Source of the DNA: PVC group bacterium
GTDB lineage: Bacteria > Verrucomicrobiota > Kiritimatiellia > CAIKKV01
Length of the DNA: 64,000 bases
Assembly: GCA_945898015.1 (NCBI GenBank)
Contig: CAMDGM010000004.1
Coordinates: 62,001-126,000 of the forward strand
Direction: 5' to 3'
The first letter of the stretch is position 1. The number at the start of each line of letters is the position of its first letter. A model generated the notes under the pieces. That model was not told the DNA's origin and did not search any database. It was given only the letters and a program-made list of their open reading frames with translations. Positions 16,591-26,200 of this stretch are shown one piece after another. Position numbers and translations under genes: made by a program.

Positions 16591-16613
16591 GCCCTGAGCG
16601 CAGTCCGAAGGGC
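16591..16613. repeat. Short palindromic repeat of the CCCTGAGCG...GAAGGG type
   Basis: GCCCT and AGGGC arms enclose GAGCGCAGTCCGA. This wording matches a family of short extragenic repeats seen in many environmental genomes. It lies 38 bases after the stop of the glycosidase-like gene. Confidence 0.5.
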
Positions 16614-16642
16614 CGCCCGTGCGTCTCGCCCCATTTCGTGCC

Positions 16643-16740
16643 ATCCGCTATTCGCTATCGGTTGTGCCTGCCATCTGGAGGGTCGAGCCGGAGTAGCAGA
16701 CGAAGCGTCGCTACCCGGCAAGCTCCTGCGAGACCGTCTT
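16643..16740 (+). repeat. 98-bp direct repeat with internal hairpin, copy 2
   Basis: Same orientation as copy 1 at 15,372-15,469, with one substitution (GGGTCGAG in place of GGGGCGAG). Sequence identity stops sharply at both ends. Confidence 0.9.
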
Positions 16741-16887
16741 GATCGCCACCCGCTCCCCCCTCGGCGGGTTTCTGGGGCTGGACAGCACGTCATGCCCGTC
16801 CTCGCCTTCCAGCCCGCCGTAGGACTCGGTATATGTCCATTCAATCAGGACGATCTGCCGTTTGTCGTCCGTCCGCTCGAACAGCAC

Positions 16888-16938
16888 TGTCTGAAATTGG
16901 CGGTTTTGGACAAGGTGTTAGATGAGTTGTCACTTCAG
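16888..16938 (+). repeat. Diverged repeat, copy 2 (second repeat family)
   Basis: Related to 15,266-15,314 (shared ATTGGCG, TGGACAA, GTCACTTCAG). It lies downstream of its 98-bp repeat, whereas copy 1 lies upstream of its own. Confidence 0.5.
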
Positions 16939-17124
16939 GTTGTGGAAAAATGATTGCGAAAACAGGCTTTTTCGCGTTGTTTTGTCTATTTTTGTCTTGC
17001 AAACACTCGGTCCACTTGCTGCGAAGCGCCCATTTGAATGGGGCAGTCGCTCCCCGACAATCGGATTTCGCCCGATTTTTCCTATTCTGGAATTAATACG
17101 TTTGTATCTATGTTAGTATTTATG

Positions 17125-17153
17125 TTGACCGCTCGGTTAATTTGGGGTAGCTT
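17125..17153 (+). promoter_or_regulatory. Sigma70-type promoter candidate for the exported-protein operon
   Basis: TTGACC at 17,125-17,130, a 17-base spacer and TAGCTT at 17,148-17,153, 27 bases before the ATG at 17,181. It lies in the AT-rich part of the intergenic region, and no other promoter-like sequence is evident up to 42.7 kb. Confidence 0.5.
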
Positions 17154-17180
17154 TTGAGACTTAACAGGGGGGTCTATTCG

Positions 17181-18971
17181 ATGCCGACAGCTTTTTTATG
17201 GGGTAGGCTTTTCTCCAGCGTTCAAATCGTTTTGTTTTTGACAAGTCTCCCGTTGGCCGCCCAGTGGTTCACCCAGGAGATTCCGTTGTCACCGGGGTGG
17301 AACGGTGTGCAGTTGTGTGTGCAGCCTGCGCAGGACGAGTGCGCGGTGCTGTTCAGCAACACGGCGGTGGAGAAGGTCTACTGGTGGCACCGGACCGGCG
17401 CGGGCATGGAGTTTGATCTGGATCCCCGCGATCCGCTGCCCCGCTCCGCCGACTGGAATTACTGGTTCTCCACCAATGCCGCCATCAGTTCGTTCGGGAG
17501 CCTGGTGGCGGGCGAATCCTATTCGATCCGCGTGGCCGATAATGCGGCTCCGTTCGTCCTGCGGATTACCGGCAAACCCGTTCTCAACACCATACGCTGG
17601 ATTCCCGGGGAGCCGAACTTGGTGGGTCTTCCGATTTCCACCAACTGGCAGATTAGCTTCAGTGAATTTTTCTCTTTTTCATCTGATTTTTCGATCAACA
17701 GTTCCACCGCCACGATTTTCCGCATTTCGGGACTTACCGATAGTCCGCAGCGAGTTTGGACTCCCGCCACGGAATTGGCCCGCGGCGGCGTGGCTTACTG
17801 GATCACCGCCGGGAAGAACGCTCGGGACTACAGCGGGGCGATCCAGGTCGAGACAGCGCCTTCGTCACGGATGCTTGATTTCGGGGATTCCGTGTCGCCC
17901 CGGTCGCTCATTATCCGGAACCGGAGCTCCGCCAGCCGGACCGTCCGGATCGAGCACCTGGCTTCGGAGAACCCCCCGGTGTCGTCCGGTTTCCCGGCGT
18001 TGATGGGAAAGACGCCCCTGATTTACAAGCCGCTAGGGGATTTAAGCGGGGGGTATCAATCCTTGCCTTCCCTGCTGGTGACCAATGTTCCGGGCTTGAG
18101 CCAGTTGGAATTGAGCCTGGCGCCCGATTCCCAGGCGCTGGCGGGGGGCGTTCCCGGTTCGACCTGGCAGAGCGTGATCCGGATTACGTCTGGGACCGCC
18201 TCCGACATCCAGTTGGGCGTGTCCTGTGATGGCAGCTTGTCCTCCCAGCTTGATCCGGCTGGCCTTTGGGTGGGCAGCGTCAGCGTGACGCATGTCGAGC
18301 GCGCGCCGACCCGCATCGGGGCTGACAACGTGTGGAAGGACGATGGCCCGGTTTCCGTTTCCGAACCGTATACCTTCCGGCTTCTCATGCATGTGGATGC
18401 GGCTGGAACGCCGCGGCTCCTTCAGCGCGCCCTGCTGGCGTATCGGCATGATGCATCCGAAACGGATACGACGGCTTCGCTTTCCACCAACGGCATCCTG
18501 ACGATCCTGATCGACGAGAAGGACGCCACGGCCTATGCCGCCCAGCATTCCAACGCCCGGATCGTGCGGGTGAGTTCGACCTGTTTCCCGATCATGGACC
18601 CGCTTCCCATGTCCGGCACGTTCGGTTCGTCAAACACCCTGTCTGCCCTGGTGACGCTCCCCTACAACGACCCCGTCAACCCCTTTGTCCACCGCTACCA
18701 TCCGCAGCACGACAATCTGCGGTACGATAACGGCGTGGCGACCAACCAGGAAGAGGGGGTCGAGTCCTACACCGTCACGCGGGATATGAGCTTTAATTTC
18801 GCCCTTCTCGATCCCGTACGCGGCATCGCCAACCGGCAATGGGGCGTCACGGAATCCGGCGGTGTTTTCGAAGAGACGGTTGCGGGACTCAACAAGACCA
18901 TTCGGATCAAGGGGACTTTCAAACTCGAACGAGTCAGTCGCGTCAGCGAGTTTGGCGCGATGGAACAGTGA
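17181..18971 (+). CDS. Exported beta-rich protein of unknown function, first gene of a six-gene operon
   Basis: A 596-aa protein. The N-terminus has a charged start and a hydrophobic segment (VQIVLFLTSLPLAAQ) with likely signal-peptidase cleavage near residue 28. The mature part is beta-rich with many Ser, Thr and Asn residues. It opens with EIPLSPGWNGVQLCVQP, which reads like the family of PVC exported proteins that begin with a statement of a value field, and later has two immunoglobulin-like stretches (residues about 230-330 and 380-560). I recognise no enzyme motif. The ATG at 17,181 has AGGGGGGT upstream; the in-frame TTG at 17,154 falls within the leader. A 23-base gap separates it from the tail-collar gene, so both are probably on one transcript. 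Confidence 0.78.
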   Translation: MPTAFLWGRLFSSVQIVLFLTSLPLAAQWFTQEIPLSPGWNGVQLCVQPAQDECAVLFSNTAVEKVYWWHRTGAGMEFDLDPRDPLPRSADWNYWFSTNAAISSFGSLVAGESYSIRVADNAAPFVLRITGKPVLNTIRWIPGEPNLVGLPISTNWQISFSEFFSFSSDFSINSSTATIFRISGLTDSPQRVWTPATELARGGVAYWITAGKNARDYSGAIQVETAPSSRMLDFGDSVSPRSLIIRNRSSASRTVRIEHLASENPPVSSGFPALMGKTPLIYKPLGDLSGGYQSLPSLLVTNVPGLSQLELSLAPDSQALAGGVPGSTWQSVIRITSGTASDIQLGVSCDGSLSSQLDPAGLWVGSVSVTHVERAPTRIGADNVWKDDGPVSVSEPYTFRLLMHVDAAGTPRLLQRALLAYRHDASETDTTASLSTNGILTILIDEKDATAYAAQHSNARIVRVSSTCFPIMDPLPMSGTFGSSNTLSALVTLPYNDPVNPFVHRYHPQHDNLRYDNGVATNQEEGVESYTVTRDMSFNFALLDPVRGIANRQWGVTESGGVFEETVAGLNKTIRIKGTFKLERVSRVSEFGAMEQ

Positions 18972-18994
18972 ACAGCATCAGGAGACGACAGGCT

Positions 18995-20185
18995 ATGAAT
19001 AACCGGAAAATGATGGTACAAGTGGCGGCTGTTTTGGCATTGGCGGCGGCGTCTGCCTGGGCGGAGATGCCGGATTCGAGAACGCAGGTCACGCCGGGCA
19101 TTATCAACTACCAGGGGCGTCTTTTGACTCCGCAGGGCGGCCTCTATATGGATGGTGTTTACAGCATTGAGTTCCGCCTGTATGAGTCGTCCACGGGTAC
19201 GGGCTCGGGGTTGTGGGCCCGCGTGTATCCCGTCTATGTGAAAGACGGTTATTTCAACGTCATGCTCGGCGCCAAGGGTTCCTCCGCCTCCTCTGTGATT
19301 CCCGCGTATCGCGAGGAAAGTGAGCTTTGGAAGGCGCTTTGGTATGATTCGGACAATAGCAGCCAGGCCAATGCGCGGTTTCTGGGGCTCAAGGTGACCG
19401 CAGTCCCCGCCGGCGCGCCGACGGTCCCCGCTGAGGAAGCCTTCCCGAGGCAGCAGCTCCTGAGCGCGCCGTTCTCCGAGCGCGCCCAGATGGCCCAATA
19501 CGCCCGGGCGGCCTACGACACCTTCACGGTGGGAACCACATTGCTGGCGAACGGGATGATGACGGCGGCCGGCGGACTGACGGTGAGTGGCGTGGCTACG
19601 TTTACGAATACCATCGTCAATGGAACGATGACGCTCAATAAGGGGCTGACGGTGAATAATGCGGAGGCCCTGTTCAACAAGGGGATCACCGTCACCGGAA
19701 GCACCGCCTACGTTAAGTCCGGACTGGACGTCGCCGGCGTCGCCACGTTCCGGGGCGGCATGAACACCGTCAATTCCAAGGTCCAGGAAGAGGGCAACAG
19801 CCTCATTCCAGCCGGCGTGATCGTCATGTGGCACGGTGCCACGCCCCCGGCCGGTTGGGCGCTGTGCAACGGCGCCAACGGCACCCCGGATCTTCGGGGC
19901 CGCTTCGTTGTGGGGTATAATCCCGCCGTTACGGATTACAACACGACCGGGAAAACGGGCGGTGAAGCCGCCCACACGCTCAGCGTGGCCGAAATGCCGA
20001 GCCACGCCCATGACTATTGGGACGTGCGGGATAGTGATTCTTATCCCGGTGGTGGCGATGGGGAAGGGGCGGGTAATGCGTCGGGACGCAAAGACACCGA
20101 TCGGACCACGGCCGCAAAAGGGGAAAATCAGGCGCACGAAAACCGGCCTCCGTATTTTGTGCTGGCGTATATCATGAAACTGTAA
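18995..20185 (+). CDS. Exported protein with C-terminal phage tail-collar domain
   Basis: A 396-aa protein with a signal peptide (VQVAAVLALAAASAWA, cleaved near residue 23). Residues 30-160 form a beta-rich domain starting NYQGRL, seen in other exported proteins of this lineage. The middle (about 180-260) has repeated TVxGxATF-type short beta repeats that resemble a trimeric fibre shaft. The C-terminal 125 residues are a tail-collar domain: IPAGVIVMWHG, PPAGWALCNG, TPDLRGRFVVGY, and MPSHAHD with the RPPYFVLAYIMK ending. In phages this domain joins fibres to the tail. Here the signal peptide and exported neighbours argue for a surface fibre and against a prophage, and no other phage gene is present. 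The ribosome binding site is AGGAG. Confidence 0.85.
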   Translation: MNNRKMMVQVAAVLALAAASAWAEMPDSRTQVTPGIINYQGRLLTPQGGLYMDGVYSIEFRLYESSTGTGSGLWARVYPVYVKDGYFNVMLGAKGSSASSVIPAYREESELWKALWYDSDNSSQANARFLGLKVTAVPAGAPTVPAEEAFPRQQLLSAPFSERAQMAQYARAAYDTFTVGTTLLANGMMTAAGGLTVSGVATFTNTIVNGTMTLNKGLTVNNAEALFNKGITVTGSTAYVKSGLDVAGVATFRGGMNTVNSKVQEEGNSLIPAGVIVMWHGATPPAGWALCNGANGTPDLRGRFVVGYNPAVTDYNTTGKTGGEAAHTLSVAEMPSHAHDYWDVRDSDSYPGGGDGEGAGNASGRKDTDRTTAAKGENQAHENRPPYFVLAYIMKL

Positions 20186-20224
20186 TGACCCACGGACGCA
20201 GCACGAATGGGGGTGGGCAGAATC

Positions 20225-23200
20225 ATGCATAACGACAACATAGTGAGCGGGGCGAATGACGGAACCCGGACGGCCCGTTGGCGTTCGCGTTTCAGTCTTC
20301 TGGCGCTAGGATTCCTGATTCTTACGGCCTTGCAGGGGATTGCCGCGCCACCTCTGCTTCAATCGGCCAATCGGAACGTGTTTTATCCCGACGGGATGGT
20401 CACGAATGAGTCCTGGTGGGCGCCTTTCACCAACACGCCCTCGTTCGCGAGCAATCAGGTGGTCGGGTTCTCAGCCATCGGAGGCGCGGGGATCGAGACG
20501 ACCACCAACGCGGCGGACGTCTACCCCGTGATCGGCACGAATCTCGTGATCGCCATGTCGTCCTTTGGCGAGCCCATCGTGGGCATTGGCGCCAATTTCC
20601 AGCTCGGCGACACGCTGTCGCCGCCGCTTGGCGTCAACAGCAACGCGACGCCGGTTCTGGATTTCCTCGGCGGATCAACCAATGCGGTCTGGCTGGGTTA
20701 TGCCGGCCAGCTGATCGCCTCCGACATGGGCGCCGTGCAGGTGAGCTGGACGCTCATGAACGGGACCACGCAGACCATCACCTACACGGTGTCGCCGAAT
20801 CCCACCCGCCGGCCGGTCCGGCTGTATTGGACGGAAGGCCAGAATGCGGGGCCGACGATCTCCTTTTCCAGCACTTATCGTGTGGACATCTTCTACAACA
20901 GCCAGATCAAGGGCACCAACGATGTGTGGATCGACGCCAACCAGTTGCACGCCTCGCCGACATGCGGGTCGGGCGGTCGCTTCCTGCTGACCTATTCGCG
21001 CGTGGATGAGGGATCCGGCAAACGCGAGCTTCTGGCCTACGAGATTGTGGAAGTGCTTCAGCCCATGTCCTCCGTGCGCTATGCGCTGGTCGGTGAACGG
21101 CTCCTGCCCCAGGAACGGCCCTATGGGACCGAGAGCCTCTTCGCCACCATCACGCGCGGCGTCATTGATCCCGCCCAACTGGAGACGCCCTATGTCTATC
21201 AGCATACGGTGGGGACAAAGAAGGGGTGGGTCTGGGCAATCCGCGAGACGCCGGTGAACGAGCCCTGGCGCATCGAGATTTACTGGAAGGCCAAGGAGCA
21301 ACTGGATGTGCTATGGCCGTTTGAAGTGGACATCTATGACGTGAAGTGGGGGGCCAACGCTCAGCTCTTCGTGCGCGGCGAGAAGGGTGACCCCGCTCCC
21401 AAGGTGTATTTCCCGACCTCCCTGCAGGTCGACCTGATGCCGCACACCCAGCCGGAGACGCACACGCCGGTGCTGAAAAACGGGGCCCTGTCCACCGTTG
21501 ACGAAGGCTATTGCCTGCTGAAATATGCGGTCGGAAACGATGTCTGGTTTGAACCCGTTCGATCCATTTCACACAATAATCCCCTCTTTGGAACCACTCC
21601 GACGGAATGGAACATTGCCCGCGAGTTGCGGCCCGTGGATCTGAACGGCGCTCTCCTGGAGGACACCTATGGGGAATGGCCCGGTTATCTTTACACCAAC
21701 GGCGTGAATTCTGGAAAAGCTTACAATGTCGGGAAGTACAATTATCCCGGCGGCTACCTGGAGTTGGCCGACCTGAATTCCTATCTGTTTCCCGTGAACA
21801 AGGGGGCGATTGAGGTCTGGTGGGGGAATCGCAGCAAGCAGGTCGGGCTGCCGAAGCCCGTCTTCTTCCCCAGTCTGGCCAACCGGTATTTGTGCGTCTG
21901 GCCGCCCCAGCCCCGGGAGATTGCGATCGCCAGCGGACTTGGAAACACGGGGTACACCGAGGATCGGCAGCTCTCCTGTATCCGGTTCGATCGGAGCGGC
22001 ATGGCTCTGGATGATGCCCAGTTTTTTGGCTGTCATCTCTCCCGGAACGCGCCGAATGGCCTGGCCATGACCAGTCAAATGACGCTGGAGCTCTGGCTGA
22101 AGCCGGACTCGCTGAGCGGGATGCAATACCTGATCGATAAGGGGAACAATTACAAGTTGCGGCTGAACGGCGCCGTTCCCGAACTGTATGCCGGAGGGCG
22201 CTGGTATCGCGCAACGGCCGGATTGACGGGCAAATGGCAACATCTCGCGGTGACGGTGGTCGGCCGGGGTGTAGTCACCTTTTATGTGGACGGCATGGAG
22301 GCGGGCACGATCCCGTTCACGGGGTCCCTGGCCTCCGATTCCGCTCCTCTCCGACTGGGCGCCCAAGCGAGCGATGGCACGACGCCTGAAGACTTCTATT
22401 CCGGCGCCATGGATGAGGCGCGCCTCTGGTCCGTGGCGCGTACGGCGACGCTGATCCGTGACCATATGAACATTTCCGTGGAACCGAGGGACAAGGGTCT
22501 CTGTGCCCGCTATCGCTTCGATGCGGGGGAGCAGGTCCGCGATGTGAGCGATTTCGGCAACCATCTGGACCTCCCGGAGGCCGGTGTGGCGTTTGAGACG
22601 GATGGCGTTTCGCAGGTCTTGCCGGGCATCGATCTCTCGGGTGTTACGATCGATCTCTACGTGCAGAACGACTCCAAGCTCGACGGCTATAATCCCAATG
22701 AGGAGCACGCGATCATTTTCCAGAGCACGGTGTATGCCTTGCGGTGTGATCTCAATATCACCAACGGGACGAGTTACTCATCCGACCCGTTCGTGCTGGT
22801 TGACTGCCAGAGCCCGTTGACCCTGGACAACCGGCCTTACATGGAGGCCTTCCGGGTCGTTCCCACCAACTCCGTCTATAAATTCGAGCGGTTCCTGAAT
22901 GCGGGGTTGATGATCCAGCCGCCGTTGCCCCTTTCGCTGATGGTTCCCTCGAACTGCTCGTCGAACAAGCAGGTGGCCGGCCCCCGGTTCCGTGATCGCA
23001 AGGGGTATTATTGGGCCAAGCAGGCGGGAGACAGGGGCGGAACCACCAATTACGTTTTCGACTTCTACTATCCGATGGTGTCCATGTTCAATTTCCCCGG
23101 GCAGTCCGTGCAACCCGCCGACGGCACTCAGATTCCCTGGCTGGATCGCCTGTCCGGAGACCAAACACCCCAGGACTTCACCTACATCGTCGAATGGCCT

Positions 23201-26200
23201 CTGGATCTTCCCGTTCTCCATATCGGGGACACCCTGACCATGGCTCGCGACGGTCTGCCGGCCATTCGGGGGCAATTAAGCGTGGACGTGCCCTATCAGC
23301 AATCCCTCGCGCTGGATTCCACCAAGCCCAGCGTCACGCTGATCGATCCCACGGCGGCCCGGATGGCGCCGATGATCGACGTCAAGCTTGTCACGCAGAC
23401 CATGAAAAGCTATCGGGACGTGCCCACCGCGTGCTGGTTCTTTAGCGATCTGCCGCCCGCCCTCCGCTCCCGCTTGTACTACAATCCCAATGTGTCAAGC
23501 AACGCGGCCTTGCAGCTGGTCGGCGAATACCGCACCCGCACCGACAACAACAATTACCTCCTCCTTAACTTGCTGGCCGGAACCAATCGCGCCGCAACGA
23601 TCAACGAGGATCTGGTTCGCGGCATTACCGGCGAGGGCGGAGACGCCTGGCGGGCCGGCATTGCGGCCCTGCCGGAGACGGCGCTTGTCATCCCGAACAA
23701 CACGACGCCTTTCGATTCGCTTGCGCTCCCCACGACGGGGCTCGGCACGGGCTATGTGACCGTTGTGTTCAACAACAGTCCTGATACGGAAATGGTCGAT
23801 CCCTCCGAAAACATCGACATGGTGATTTTCCGGGTCGATTCGACTCTTTACCGAGGCCAGCTCGACGTGATCCAGTCGATCAACCCCTTGGACAAGCTGC
23901 TTAGCGTCTATTATACGGCTGATTTCCGTGGTACGCCCGAGCGCTGGGAGTTCAAGTGGGAATATGCCGATCCCGTAAACGGATCGGCTCCAAGCGAAAA
24001 TAACAGCTCGCTGTGGCATCACTACACGATCGGGTCCGGCCTCAACTATACGACCATTGGCGACGCCGGCGTGTTCGGCCTCTCCGATCACTATCTCCGG
24101 TGCACGTACCGGGCGCTCGATCCCGCCGTAAGCGCGGTGGTCGGAACCAACTGGGCGGCCTGGACAAGCCCGGTTCTCTGCGAAGGCTGGATCAAGCGGG
24201 TTCTCAAGGCCATCAACCCGTTTGATCAGCGCATCCTCGACTTCATGAATTATGAGGTGCTGACCGATCTCAGCATGATTCAGCAGATCGGGAAGCCCTA
24301 CGACGGCGACATCCCGATGAATTATGACGCGCTGAACAAATTCGGCCTTATGCAGATTTACGAAACCCTCAATGAGCAGGCGGACAAACTGTCCGTGGAT
24401 GCCGGATTCCAAGCCGACGGAAGCCTGGCGCTTGCCCTTCTGATGGTCAAGGGCCGCCTCTCCGATCTCTATATGGTTCTGGGACATGAGGCTTACGGGG
24501 ATGCGATGGATCCGACTCTCTCCCTGGGCGCCAACGATCCGGTCAGCAGCGGCGATGCGCCTTCCCTGTTCTGCTTCCAGAATCAGGTGCCGGATCTGTT
24601 ATCCGAGGAATTGGCGCTGCTCCGCGGGCGCGACGACAGCATGAATCCCAATGTCAGCCAGTATCCCTGTTATAACCGGCTGCCGTGGAATATCACGGCG
24701 GATATCACCGGCGGCCAGGTCGCCTACATGTTGAATTACGGGATCAGCGACTTGAAAGGCAATAAGAACGGGGCGTTGGACGCGGATGACGCGATAACGC
24801 TGTTTCCCCAGGGCCATGGCGACGCCTACGGGCACTACCTGTCTGCCATCAAGGGGTATTACGCCTATTTGCATAATCCCTACTTCAGCTGGTACCCCCA
24901 GGTCGAAGGCCTTCTCGTGAAGGATGTCGAGGTGACCGTCTCGTACATGCACGAAAAGAAGTTCGCCGTGGCCGCCGCGGCCCGGGCCCGGGCTGGTGTG
25001 GGCGTGATCGAGGCGACTCGCCGCGCGGCCTACACGGGCGAGGGCGGTTGGACCACCGCTCGCGACAGCAACACGAATCGCGCCTGGGGCACGGCGGAGT
25101 GGGGGAGCCGCGTGGGCATGGGCGCCTATTTCGACTGGCTTACCGCCAACTCTCTACTGCCGTCGAAGGATGTGGATGAGAGCCACTCGGGGATCCGGAT
25201 CCTTGACCGGGCTAATATCCCGGAAATCACCGAGCTGGTCGAGATGGGAAATCGGGCGCAACAGCAGGTTGATTTTGCCGACGCCGGCCTCAACCCCCTG
25301 GGCTTGGCTCCCGACTCCGTGCCGTTCGACATCAGCAGCGCGGCCATCGATGCGGGCAAGACGCATTTCGAACAGGCTTACGACCGTGCCTTGACCGCCT
25401 TGCAGAACGCCGTAGCCGTGCGAAGCCGTATCAAGACCTCCGCTCAGGCGATCCGGGATCAGAATGAGGTTAACGATCTGGACACCACCATCCAGACCGA
25501 AGAAGCCCGCATTACCCGCCGCCTGCTGGAAGTCTACGGGTATCCCTACAGCGACGATATCGGCCCCGGCAAGCTCTATCCCCAGGGATACAACGGGCCC
25601 GATCTTTTCCACTGTCTGTATGTGGACCACAGCACGATTGGTCTCGTCATCCCGGCGGATACCAAAAAGATCACCTACAGTCTCGTTCAGGATTATTGGC
25701 AGATCGCAACCAACACGCTCGACCTGACCGGCGGCGGTTCGATCAAGGTCAGCGTGCAGGATATGTTTGATGTGCTAACCAATGTGATCAACCTCGTCGA
25801 TACGTACGCGACTAACGACACTGAAAAGGCCAGCAGTACTAACGATACCGATGGAACGAGCGGGACGAACACGACTGGCGGCGGGACGAGCGGAACCAAC
25901 ACGACCGATGGGACGAGCGGAACCAACACGACCGGTGGGACGAGCGGCACCAACACGACCGATGGGACGAGCGGAACCAACACGACCAGCGGGACCAACG
26001 GGATCAACAGCGCCGTCTTGTCGTCACTTGAACTCAGTGAAATCGTGATGTTGGCCAGCGATACCAATACGACCGGCGGAACCACCGATGAAGAGAAGAC
26101 CGACCCGGGCGGCGATACCACGGGGGATGGCAAGACCGACGAGGAGCCCAAGGAGGAGGAGAAGGAAAAGGTTAAATTGGGGGCGACGATCGATCTTCCC

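Larger units (their letters stand above)
16553..17180 (+). other. 628-bp intergenic region with repeats and the promoter of the exported-protein operon
   Basis: Holds a small palindrome (16,591-16,613), the second copy of the 98-bp repeat (16,643-16,740), a diverged repeat copy (16,888-16,938), then an AT-rich stretch leading to a promoter candidate at 17,125-17,153 and a strong GGGGGG ribosome binding site before 17,181. The long frame at 16,480-16,953 is a repeat translation, not a gene. Confidence 0.6.

Noticed and set aside
18995-20185. Prophage, because of the tail-collar domain
   Set aside because: No capsid, terminase, tail tube or lysis genes nearby; the protein has a signal peptide.
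25801-26060. CRISPR-like array at the 27-bp repeats
   Set aside because: Repeats are contiguous without unique spacers and translate in frame within a gene.
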